A stretch of DNA of 64,000 nucleotides. Source: Klebsormidium nitens. Taxonomy: Eukaryota > Streptophyta > Klebsormidiophyceae > Klebsormidiales > Klebsormidiaceae. The notes under the pieces were generated by a model, which saw nothing but the letters and a program-made list of their open reading frames with translations, searched no databases and was not told the DNA's origin. The stretch lies in contig DF237184.1 of NCBI GenBank assembly GCA_000708835.1, forward strand, positions 67,076 through 131,075, in the 5' to 3' direction. Both the position numbers and the translations under genes were made by a program. Below, in pieces: positions 34,701-45,496 of this stretch. Position 1 is the stretch's first letter. Each line of letters begins with the position of its first letter.

Positions 34701-37471
34701 GAAATCTCACCTCTTTACCCCACTCCCCGCAGACGTCCCCCCCGAGCGCGAGCCCCTCGACTGGTACACCCGCATGCGAGTTGCGTATGGCGCCGCCAAG
34801 GGCCTCGAGTACCTGCACGACAAGGCGGACCCCCCCGTCATTTACCGCGACTTCAAATCGTCCAACATTCTGCTCGATGTCGGGTTCCATCCGAAGCTCT
34901 CCGACTTCGGTCTCGCGAAGCTCGGGCCGACGGGGGACAAGACGCATGTGTCGACGAGGGTCATGGGAACATACGGTTACTGCGCGCCGGAGTATGCGAT
35001 GACGGGGCAGCTGACGACCAAGAGTGACGTGTACAGCTTCGGCGTGGTGCTGCTGGAGCTGATCACGGGACGGCGCGCGATTGACAGCTCGCGGCCGCGG
35101 CAGAGCAACCTGGTGGCCTGGGTAAGTCTAGAGTGCAATAACAGGACTTGTGGGGTTTGAAGAGACATTTTGCACGGACTTCATGGGAACAGGATTCGAA
35201 CATGGTCATGTCATTGATTGTTCTGTGAAAGCTGCTGTTGTTGACGCCCTCAGATCAACAACTGGAGTCGAAAGTTATTTTGCCACAAAAATGGCGTCAG
35301 TAGATAAAATGGATCTGATCCTGCTTTGCAAGTACGTCGAGTGGCCGTCCAGGAATGGGACATGTATGTACATGCTTCCTTGAATTGTGCTGCTGATCAC
35401 AGACGTTCTCCTTCAGCGGTTGCTTCTTGTTGAAGATCGGAAGGTTTAGCTGAGTTGGAGACAAGCCTCCTTTTTGCCAGAACATGGCTTTTGCAGGAGG
35501 TCAAAAGTTACAATCTATGTGGTTGATTGAGTTTTTCTGGTGTAGTAGTCAGTTTCCTGAGAGCGTCCTCTGCTCTTGCAGGCGCGCCCCCTGTTCAAGG
35601 ACCGGCGCACATTCCCAAGCATGGCAGACCCGTTGCTGCAGGGCCGCTACCCGATGCGAGCGCTCTACCAGGCTATGGCAGTAGCCGCCATGTGTCTGCA
35701 GGAAACCGCCACCCTGCGGCCCCAGATCGGTGACGTGGTTATGGCCCTTAACCATCTCGCTAACCAACGCCAGGAGCCCGGGGAACCCGGACGACGGACC
35801 TCGCGGGAGATCCCACGGGCTGGACCCCGGGGGATGACCACTCCGGAACGACGCGGGGGCGAGGAGAGAAATGGAGACAGGTTGAGGGGGGGGTACGAAA
35901 ACGTGCGGCAAGCGGGGGGGCGGAGGCGAGAGGACGAGAACTGTGGGGGGAGGAACTGGGAGCGCGAGAAGGGCATCTACTTCCGGGGGGGTCAAGAGGG
36001 CCGGCAGGAGACCCCCCGGCGGCGGGACGACGAGTTTGGGAATGGGGGCGAGCGGAGCGAGTCGAGCCACAGCCGGAAGCCGAGCGGCGACGGCAGCGAG
36101 TCGTACCGGTCTGAGGACACGTTTGAAGCGGAACGGGGGGGTGTGAAGGCCGCCGAGCAAGACCCCCTGGGAGACGGAGACAGCGCCCGGGCGAGCCCCC
36201 AAGTCGAGCGGTTCGTTCCCGCCCCCCTCCAGCAGGAGTACGCGTACCCCCCCAGCACGAGAGAGCACCCCGCGTTTGCGGGGACGGCGAAGAGCGCGAT
36301 CCTGGAGCGGATGTCGTCATGGGAGGCGCGGCGGGGGAGGGGGGGCCCGGCAGGGACGTTGAGGCACAGGGTGCTGGACCGCACTCAAGACAGGGAGGCG
36401 GCGGCGCGGCAGGCGCGAGTTGTGGAGATCCCGGAGAGAGGTGCGGGTGGGGAGGGGTCGATCGCTGCTGAGAGTCCGCGGGAAATGCCCCTGGGGTGGG
36501 ACCTGCAGAGCGAGGCAACGACGCTGTCAGCGGAGGACCGGGGCCAGGCCGTCTTCGACCTCGAAGTGCCGGAGGCGTCGTTGCAGGAAACGTTTGGGGT
36601 TGCGGCGCCGGGCCGGATTGAGATGGGATACGGGTTTGGACAGGATGAGCCGGGGAGGGGGCCCGGCGCCGCGGCCGGGCAGCAAGACGCTTTTGGCAGC
36701 GTGGTGTACCCAGAGGTGCCAGACCGGGGGTACCACGACTTCGGTAGGCTAAGCATCGACGAGCGAGCAAGCGCTCTTGAGCCTCCGTTGGTGGGGGCAG
36801 GGGCCGCAACAGAGTTGCCTCTCTCCAACGGCGGGGCCAACGCTTTCCCTTCGGAGACCGCTGCGGAACCCTTTGAGCCGGCTGTGGCGCAGCAAAAAGT
36901 GGCAGATTTGGGTGGGGGGGAGAAGGAGCCAACGGATCAAGCGGGCGGAAGCTCCGAAGCTCCGGCCGAGAAGCCCGTCGGGTTTCTGGCGATTCCCAGC
37001 TTCAAGGCCAGGCAGGAACAGGCGCTCGACGCTGCGGGGCGGGTCGCATTTCTCTGGCAGCAGCAGCAGCAGCAGTCGCCCCCGCCCGTGCGGCCAACTC
37101 CCGCAAACCCGTTCGACTTGTCCGAAGAAAGTCCGCAGCCCAGCAGGGCGCGGAGCCCAGTCACGGTCGAGAGTCCGCGAATCGTCCACATGGTCGAGAG
37201 TCCGCGAATCGTCCACATGGTCGAGAGTCCGCGAATCGTCCACACGGTCGAGAGTCCGCGAATCGTCCAGAGCGTCCGGAGTCGGCCGCGGACGCCAGAG
37301 CGGCTTATGCGGTTGGACATGCCCCGGGACTCTCTAGAACGCGTTGACTTCGTGGCGGAGCCGGGTGCAAGTGGGGAGCCGTCGAGGTTGGAAGAGTACG
37401 CATGGGCCCAGCCGCAGGATCCGAGCAATGGACGACGCCCGGGATCGTTTGGTGTCGGGGGAATGGGATAG
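31785..37471 (+). CDS. PBS1-type receptor-like cytoplasmic kinase (RLCK VII) with a long disordered tail
   Basis: Four exons in frame: 31785-31881, 33168-33605, 34733-35121, 35582-37471; 937 residues. The kinase domain (about 90-368) is complete: glycine loop [17 protein letters not shown] lysine, catalytic [21 protein letters not shown], activation segment [18 protein letters not shown], and [14 protein letters not shown]. It follows Arabidopsis PBS1 closely, including [19 protein letters not shown], so signalling downstream of cell-surface receptors is the likely role. The N-terminus is MANCFACF: two cysteines that could be acylated, but Ala where myristoylated kinases have Gly2. The tail of about 570 residues is far longer than usual and low in complexity (E, R, G, P), with a glutamine run near 37058-37075 and four nonapeptide repeats of the type VESPRIVHM. 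The last exon ends at the TAG at 37469; a further 3' splice cannot be excluded. Confidence 0.93.
37166..37273 (+). repeat. 27-base tandem repeat, four units, inside the kinase tail
   Basis: Four head-to-tail 27-base units code for [27 protein letters not shown] and VESPRIVQS. The first three are almost identical at DNA level, so expansion is recent. Each unit has a Ser-Pro pair that could be a proline-directed phosphorylation site. Confidence 0.95.
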
Positions 37472-38885
37472 CCGCCAGCCGCCCGTGTCCAAGTGGATGA
37501 GCCCCCTGGCATTGGGCTGCCGGGACCTTCCCTTGTATCTCTTGCAAGGAAGACTAACCGCAAGCTGAGCCCGAGGGAAAGGTCTCCTCAAAACGGGTAC
37601 CTGTATGACAGCTTTGACGGCACTCGCGGTCCACGGTAGTGCCCGGCCATTAGCTAATCAATGAGTAGAGGAAAATTTGCGCGACAGATATTTCTGCCTT
37701 TGAACAGAGTGTCGGACTCTTTGATTTCTGTGGTAGTTAACGCTTGCGAAGAAAGATTGACCAGCTATGCGACAAAGGTCTTGCGGCTGGAAGGCTGGAT
37801 CAACCATGTTCTACGATGCCATACTTCGAAATGGTGTGGAGGCGGGAGTTTTGTTAGCTTTGATCATAGGGTCCCCCAAGGTTGACGGTGTCTAAATAAA
37901 ACATTGTGGTAAGCTTAATACATACTCATTGAGGGCCAACTTGAACAGAAGTTGCTTTAATATATCTATTCATGTCTCACGTATAGAAACTGGGCATAAA
38001 TACAGGCTTGTACAAATTCACCATCAGTTGTGCCAAAGCTTTATTACACGCATCAGTTCAAAGTCATGCCAAACAAAGACGTGCAAGCCATATATTGCAT
38101 ATCATTGCGGCTTGCAAAATATTCCGGATAAAGTCGCCAAGTCTTATACCAATTGCGTACGTTTCTTTTCCGAACCCCATTCTTAGACTGAGTCAACGGC
38201 CGCAACATTTGCATTGCTTATTTCCACAGCTCCCGGGCTTGGATGATGGCCGGCGCATGGAGGGGGCCATGTGCAATTTCAAAATCGAAGTGTGCTATGC
38301 ATGGGTATGACCGGACATGGTACGTATGGTATACCAATCAGCGCTAGGTAGAAGGCAGAATTATGCGGGGACCGTCCTATAGTGCTACTACTAGCCAGTG
38401 GCTATAACTTTACCTAATTCAACACCCAACTTATAAGAAGTGACCATACATCGTGGTAGTTGAGAATCGTCGATCATACTCATTTCTTATCGGACGGCAA
38501 TTAGTATTGCGTTTGGAAACGGGACCTCAGCTTCTCGCAAGACGTGGCATTTACATTTGCGGCCCACGTGCCGTCCACAAGCTCAAGAAGAGATTTTATC
38601 CGTCGAGATCTTTTTGTTCAAAATCAAAGCCTGAGCTCAAAAGAAGGAACACTGTCGTCATGCAGGATGCCTGGTGCCACGGTGCACAGCTGAGGCTGTG
38701 GGGTGTTTGGCTGTGTTTGCGGCAAACACAGCCAAACACAGGCAAACTTTGCTTGTCCAAGACTTGGACTGAGAGTCAGAGTCAGAGTCAGAGACACAGG
38801 AAGTACCTACCTTTTTTAGGTATTTTCAGGATCCATCATCCCAAAGGCAAACTCTAGTACGCTCTCAAACGTCTCTGGAGCGAAA
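37472..38885. other. Intergenic region with a near-perfect palindrome
   Basis: It contains the 3' region of the kinase gene and the promoter of the DUF4079 gene. Besides the palindrome at 38703-38739 and a short AGTCAG run (about 38768-38792) there is no gene-like sequence. Confidence 0.6.
38703..38739. promoter_or_regulatory. 37-base palindrome upstream of the DUF4079 gene
   Basis: Two perfectly complementary 18-base arms (left arm GTGTTTGGCTGTGTTTGC) are separated by one G. The centre lies about 165 bases before the start codon. It could extrude as a cruciform, fold as an RNA hairpin if transcribed in the 5' leader, or serve as a dimeric factor site. The function is unknown. Confidence 0.7.
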
Positions 38886-41619
38886 ATGGCGCAAGCAATG
38901 GCCACTGTCTCTCAGTTGGCACGGATCCCCTGCATTGCTGTGCAGAAGTTGAATACAAGCACCACATCTTCTTCTTTGCATGCGGTTCCCCTGCGCTCAA
39001 CCCATGTACCATCTCCTTCTACCACTTTGTCCTTCTCTTCTTCCATCAGATCTTTCCCCGCTTCCAGAGGCTTCAAGAAGCAAAGTTCTTCAAACAGAAA
39101 GCCCGTTGCCGTTGCTCAGGCCACAGATTCGTCTAGGAGCGAAGCAGCACCCTCAGCCGCGAACGCTGAGTTGGATGGCCTCTTTGAGGGCTTATCATCG
39201 ACCGATAAGATGATTCTATCTTTGGCGGCCGCCATCACTCCAATGCTGCTAGCAGAGGTATAACGCTTACCCTGCTTTTATCGCCTATTAGGTTGGGTGG
39301 CCTTGCAGAGCCTGAAGTGACAATCACTTATTCTCAGGGAATCAGGCGTTGTTGCAAGTCAGTACCAAGGTGTTCGAGATTTGGCGCAGATCAATCCGTA
39401 CCATGCAAATAGAGCATTTTGACTAGCAGATTCGTAGGACTTTGATTTACCATGCACATGAACATCAGTACGTCACCAAAGCAACAAGTTGTGTGACTAG
39501 GTTGTGGCATGTTCGTAGGGGTCCCACGATGCAGAACAAAAGTAAGATGCAAATGTAGTTTTGGCTTAGAGGCCTGTCGTAGTAACAGGAGGCCTAATGT
39601 GCATCGTTCTCTATGCTTCAAGTATTGCTACGGTACAGTGCAATGCTGTCATCTTAGCGTTGCAGAATGTGGCTCCAAAGTCTCTAGACAATTTTTTACA
39701 GGCCTTGGGAGTCTGAAAGATTGACACCATCATGGCCAGGGAAAAAACGCTTTGGTAAACTTTCTTTGTCCATCTCTTAGTTTTTTCTGCTTTTCTCTGA
39801 CTGCCTACTTCTATCTATGCCTGGCTTCTGACAAATCTTTCTTCTCCTCTCCAGGATGCATCTGCCGACATTCTGAAGGGCCGTATTGCCTCGCTGACGC
39901 ATCCCGTGGTTATGTTCCTGTTGCTGGCCACCACATTGTGGACCGGTTACCTGGGGTGGCAGTGGCGGCGAGTGCGCACAATCCAGGATGACATCAGCGA
40001 GTTGAAGAAGCAGCTGCCACCCAAGGGGGAGGACGGGAAGGTCCCAGCGTCCCCTGTAGATGCGCAGATTGCCGCCCTGACTGAGGTGAGTGTCCGGCAG
40101 TGTTTGCTCAGCTAGACTTCAAGATATGATCAATGTGAGGCAAGGGCAATGGCGCAATTGCCCTTGTCAAAACTCAGTGCGTGATGAGACCTCAGGAAAA
40201 GCTTTAAGACAACGGGGCCTTGGCGGGGCTCCCCAGTGATGAGAACGCTTTCACTTATCCCTGAATCTGGCCATCTTGTGTTGGCATGCTCCTTCAGCCT
40301 TCTTCTCTGTGTTGCATTGTTTTGGTATCAGGATCTTGCGCAGTGCAGTGGTTGGTGGAGTCTTTTCAAAACCTCGTCAAAACATATCGCTGCAATTGTG
40401 TCCTCTACCTGCAAGGCTATTTGAATTCTTTTCACTCTGTCCTTCTTGCTGACAGGGGTTGTGATCATGGTAAGCTGTCGAGAATCAAACTTCATAGAAG
40501 GTCATAGAAGTTGCCGAGTGAGTCGTTCAAAGCATCGCGTGTCTCCAGGGAAATTCCTGTGTGAGTCCTTCTTGTAGAGTGTGTCCTTAGAGCCTTATGT
40601 CAAGTTGAATTCGTTCAGTGGATCGTGGGCCTGACAAGTGAAATGCATCCAGACGAAGCAGGTATTTCATCAAGCTCCGGGGTGAACACTTATAGCAATT
40701 CGCCTTGCTTTTGCAGACTAGGAAAGAGTTGCTGAAGGGGGGCTTCCGGGACCGTCACTTCAACGTGTCGTCCCTTCTTCTGGGCGGCGGCACCACCTTT
40801 GCCATTGCTGGGGCGTATAACACATTCCTGAGGACGGGCAAGCTGTTCCCAGGGCCCCATCTTTATGCAGGAGCAGGTAAGAGAACAAAGTTCCGCCTCT
40901 TCAGTGGCTTGACTGGTCGGCTGAAGAGTCTCAAGGAGGTCTACCACAAAGTGATGTTGCTTGGCGGTTTTGATTGGAGCATCTTCTACTCGCTGTTGGT
41001 CTTGAGAGCTCTTACATCGAAAACACTCTACGGACCCGTTTCCAAGGTAAGACCACAGAACCCACATAACAAGTTCATGTCACACGAGCTTGGAATATCT
41101 GACTCGATTCTGGAAAAGAAAACAGCCGTTTGCTACCTTCTGGAGCTGACGTTGCTTCGTTCGTTGCGAAAAGTGTTCGTTTAGCGCACCCGTTGGTCGA
41201 AGGAAGGTGTCACAAAGCAGTCGCATTTTGCACTAAACTTAGGTGCGTTGGCAGGCCCTCAATGAGATTTTCTGAAAGTGGGCGTTGGCCATGCATCGAA
41301 ACAGCGGATAGCGCTATGCAAAGTCTTCCAAAAATTGCCGTCCAAGATTAGACCGTGAAATTGTGACATAGTCGGTGGTAGCGCTGATATAGGCAAGTTC
41401 CGACGCCCACTTCTTATTGTCGGTGCTTTCTCGTTTGCAGTCATTGTCATTCTGTGGGCACTGGCAGCGGCACTGGTTCCGGCTATGCAGAAAGGAAACG
41501 ACACTGCAAGAAGCGTCCACATTGGGCTGAACGCAGTCAACGTCGGCCTCTTCCTGTGGCAAGTGCCAACCGGTCTTGAGATCGTTTGGAAAGTTTTGGA
41601 GTTCACGACCTTCCCGTAA
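38886..41619 (+). CDS. Plastid-targeted DUF4079 membrane protein
   Basis: Four exons in frame: 38886-39257, 39855-40085, 40717-40876, 41441-41619; 313 residues. Residues 1-85 are Ser/Thr/Ala-rich with basic residues and few acidic ones, a typical chloroplast transit peptide. The mature part has about four membrane segments: near SLAAAITPMLLAE, HPVVMFLLLATTLWTGY, the VSSLLLGGGTTFAIAGAY block, and VIVILWALAAALVPA with a final NVGLFLWQVPTGLEIVW. The charged loop after the second helix (RRVRTIQDDISELKKQLP) is coiled-coil-like. This order matches the DUF4079 family shared by cyanobacteria and plant plastids. The biochemical role is not established; a thylakoid or envelope membrane location is inferred. 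Confidence 0.9.
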
Positions 41620-43411
41620 GGCTGCCTGCTGAACACTAGGTTGAGTTGTGCAAGAAAGTTTTGAGTGTTGAGTTGACGAATTCTAATCGATGGTTTAACA
41701 TGGAAGATCGTGACCGAGATTCAATCAAAGACTTTGACTCAGTCGGAACCTTAAATAAAGCTCGACTTGATTTTATCTAACTATCACATCACCGGAGAGC
41801 AAAGATGCTAACTGAATGTAAAGCGGCCTGCAAATTAGGGGACCGGTGCGCATGCTGCACGAGAAGGCCCATGGCATATCATCGCGTGTATAAGTAATGC
41901 AATCGCACACACATTGAGTCGAGCACATGATGGACATCAACGTGGTGCAGTGTGAGATATTATATCACATGTGCACTTTGCAAATAGTCAACCGTACCTG
42001 GTTAACATATGATCACATGCACGGAACTGGCCGGCAACATACAACATGCATGTGCGCGGCTGAGCAGGTTTTACCTGCAATACCGCCATCATGCACGGCT
42101 GCCACCCGTGGTGGTCAGCTGCGCGGCTACATGTGTGCACAAGCTACCTATGGTGGGTCTCGACGGTATCGACCGCGCGACGGTCGGGTCTCAAATTTGT
42201 ATGACCGGTGTCACGCGTCGCGACACATTTTGTACGCAGTACTAACGATCGTACTCGGCCGTACTAGAGAATCGGGTCCGAATTCATGAATCGAGCTTTT
42301 CCTGACACGTCGATCAAACGGGCAATTACGTACTACCCGGAGGTACGGTACCGTCGCGCGAGACTCGAGTCTGCGCGGCCGACAAATTTAAATTTCATGG
42401 TCTTGGTCGGAACTTCCGACTTGTACCGTGCACGAGTACCGCGGTACCCAGACTGAAAGAAGAGTGCAGAGATTTGATATAGGAGTGTAAGAGAAGGCGC
42501 TCTTCAAAATCCAACAATGGCGGCCAACTTTGCGCCTCCTATGCTGCTATTTGAGATTTGTCCTGAACAAAACATGATGTTGGAGCTTCAAAGGACAGCT
42601 AATGACGGTCCCCCAACATTTTTTTTAGCTTGTCAAAGGTTTCTGCATGTTGCATAAGCCGCATCTTAGTGTGGCATTTTCATGCTCCCGTCAAAGTGTA
42701 AAATAATACACTTGTTTACAACTTCATGACACTCACTTACGGCCGAGCAAAAATTCCTGAGTACTCGAACCGTACATGTTTCGGAAGTCCGACTCAGCGT
42801 AACGTGAACCGCCGGTATCACTGACAGAATTTGATACCGGGTCCCACAATTTCGTTGCGGTTCGAGTCGGAGTCGACTCGGCCGGAACCCACCGTAGGTA
42901 GCTTGTGTGCGCGCGCGGGGCCGGATCGAATCTATCAAGAGTCAAAATTATCCACAGGTGCATGTAGGCCCAGTCCCATGCGCAGCCATCATGTTTCATG
43001 GGGTCTTCAGGCTGGGTACTTTCGACTACACGCCAAGTCTATATGTAAGTGATATATATGCAGCTATCATGTGGAACTTGTAACAATGCAGTCGGGCGGC
43101 TTTAACCATGATCAGCGCGCCTAGGCTATCATACATGGGGTATATAACATGGAGAGACTTTTTACAGCGTATCCACTGACAGACCCGCGATCGAGGAGCT
43201 CTTCTTGATAATCAGATTCCAATCTAAAAATTAACTTGTAGTGCACAAATCTCGCACGCTGGCAATTCCCTATTGGTTGAATACCGTGTTTTGCTGACCA
43301 ACTAGCCAAGCAGATTGAAAACTCGTCATGAACAGACTACAGCGATTTGGCAACGGCTGGGACTTATCCACAATCATCGTCCAGAAGCAGGAGGGGGCTT
43401 ATCTCTGCCTT
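41620..43411. other. Convergent intergenic region with an inverted-repeat element
   Basis: This lies between the stops of the DUF4079 gene (+) and pICln (-). It contains the inverted arms described at 42138-42907. No protein-coding signal was found; the frames present are short and without domains. Confidence 0.6.
42138..42907. mobile_element. Probable degenerate long-inverted-repeat element
   Basis: Bases 42138-42158 (CACAAGCTACCT...) and the complement of 42887-42907 match at 20 of 21 positions. Inside them the similarity continues in patches for roughly 130-180 bases in each arm (shared pieces such as TCAAATT and CTCGGCCGTA). The 430 or so bases between the arms have no open frame. The pattern fits an old foldback or Mutator-like non-autonomous element. 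I could not find a clear target duplication, so the borders are approximate. Confidence 0.5.
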
Positions 43412-44939
43412 CTATTGAGTCGTTGGCATGTCCTCATCTTCGTCAGCATCATCGAATCTGTGTGGATCGCTGGCAACCTGCGGTGAACAGAGGAATACAT
43501 TGAGCGAAAAATTTCATGGAGCAGTCTTCTTGAGAAGAAGTGACAAGTTCGAGCCTGACCAGGATCTTGGACGTACAAAGGGACCCCGACGGACCAATTA
43601 CATCAGGAATGGGTCATCAATACTTGCTGGAGTTGGCAGATTTGCAACCCAGCTTGCCCCGTCTATCCAAGGGAACCCAACAAGGGTACTGCAAGAACAC
43701 CAGACTCGCATTTCGATTCGAACCTAGGTAGTCAGATGATTCGAAAGATTTGACCAACCCGTGCATCCAACCCTCACAGGTTTGATGTTTAAGCATTCCA
43801 AACTCAACCAGCTTTCTGAGAAGCGGTCCAGATGATAACCTGGGCGCTCACCTCATCCCCCTGTTGCGGTGCTTGGAGCAGGCTGTCAAAGTGATCTAGC
43901 GCGGCCGCTCTGGACTCATCACCCCGCACCTCATCCTCATCATAAAAGAACTCCCCTTCCTCATCCTCGTCCTCTGCCTCTGGATCCGGATTCAGCTCCG
44001 CGCACTCGCTCATGACTGAGAACAGGTGGTCCAGCACGCTAGCGTCCTCAGGTATCAAGCGCATCTCAGAAACTGAGGAGAGGTCAGTGATGCCGCCTTC
44101 CGAATGCCCGTCTACATCCTCCTCGCTGTCTTCTTCCTTTTCTACTCCGCTATCAATCTGCAGTGATAGCAGGCTCGTCATGACAGAATTACGACACTGA
44201 CAGTTTCCGCCCGGGAAACGATTATTATTCTTTGGTGATTGAAACAGTCAAAGCACCTCGAAAAGTGTGTGCTTAGGGAGGACCTCGACTGCTCAGATGC
44301 CTTATCACCCAATCTGAACTCCAACATTCAGGGATTGCGCCAGATTTCGCACCACCACATACTATCCAGGGAGAGTGGTGGCTTACTTGTGTGTATATAC
44401 AGGGGCGAGGATACGCCTCTGGATTTCTGGATATTGCATGTAGGATCAGGGAAGGAAAGTCCACCGCATAATTCCGCCCCTGATCGCTTTGACTGAACCA
44501 TATGAGGCGCCTGGACAGGAAAGCCAATGCTTGTTCAGCATCTGGTTAGAAGCAGCCTAGTCACACCTCGCATGAAGAGCCCTGCAAGAGCAAGGGCCAG
44601 AATGGTGCAAAAAGACCCCCAGCGGAAAGCGAGCATTGAGAACATATGCACCACCCAGATCAAGTAGCTGAATGGAATGATGGTGTGGTATCCTTGGGAA
44701 GTATCACGACACACTAGAAGCATCTTCCAAAGATCCTCCAAAGATGCTCCAGGTAATGCTGAGGCTTTGAAAAAATACCTGGTGGTGATATGTAAGGTGC
44801 CAATCTCCTCTTGCCGCCCCTCCCCAAGAGCGATGGCCACATTTGGCTGTGAGTATCGAAGCTCTTCTCCATTGTCTGTGTCCAGCGGAGGACCCCCATC
44901 AGGTGCCCGCTGCGATAATTGGTGAAGGCCCACGGCCAT
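43412..44939 (-). CDS. ICLN: pICln (methylosome subunit, snRNP assembly chaperone)
   Basis: Four exons on the minus strand: 44939-44779, 44510-44387, 44157-43852, 43477-43412; 218 residues, usual for the family, phases exact. The PH-like fold is visible: GEELRYSQPNVAIALG, GTLHITTR, RLIWFS, YAVDFPSLILHAISRNP and YPRPCIYTQ. Next comes an acidic insert (EKEEDSEEDVD), then MRLIPEDASVLDHLFSVMSECAELNPDPE, the second acidic run (EAEDEDEEGEFF), and the short C-terminal FDDADEDED. In animals and yeast pICln binds Sm proteins and PRMT5 to prepare spliceosomal snRNPs; the older chloride-channel name is historical. The start ATG at 44939 precedes the first conserved strand. The gene is divergent to the P5A ATPase. 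Confidence 0.92.
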
Positions 44940-45496
44940 TTGGAAGCACAGCGAATGTCTATTTGTTAGTTTCTGCGTCTCTGCAGATTGAAATGGGCCT
45001 GGTGCCACCTCCTTTTCATGCAATGGCGATTCTGCCAAAACCTTGGTTTGGATTCGGAATGCGAACTCCTCTTGGATCACTTTCCCTGCTGCCTGTCGCC
45101 AGTCACGCCACCCTAGGACTCGGAGGAGCAAGACTCAAGGGTCTAGTTCTAAAATATCATCGCCCACTGTTGAGCGGACTTGTGCGTTTTTTAGAAACGG
45201 GACTCTCACCTGCAGCAGCAACGTTCTCTCATGAAGGACGAGACCGGTCCTGCTGGGTCCTGCTCACCCCAGCTGAGAGCTCACCCTGTGCTCACCACAC
45301 TGATTTTTCACACTGCCAGTGGAGGCCAGACTTAGCCGCAGCGCTGCGCGTAGCGCCGTAGCCGCTGTAGCTCGGATTGGTACAGGGGAAGAGATTGAGC
45401 TGGGTGTCTGTGAAGGACGATTGATAGACTGTCACCAAGGCAAGAGTTCACATCGGCGCTGTAGGCGCCGCGCAGGCCCCACAGGCCCTTTTCAGC
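44940..45496. promoter_or_regulatory. Shared divergent upstream region of pICln and the P5A ATPase
   Basis: 557 bases separate the two start codons on opposite strands, so both promoters and 5' leaders must lie here or overlap the genes. I see no convincing TATA box. The gene order is direct; shared regulation is an inference. Confidence 0.5.

Noticed and set aside
35760-36932. Long open frame of 390 codons on the minus strand
   Set aside because: It is antisense to the kinase tail exon. The GC-rich, low-complexity coding strand keeps the opposite frames open; the translation is proline/arginine-rich without a domain.
44535-45131. 198-codon minus-strand frame overlapping pICln exon 1
   Set aside because: Only the part from 44939 to 44779 matches pICln; the rest is leader and intron sequence that happens to be open.
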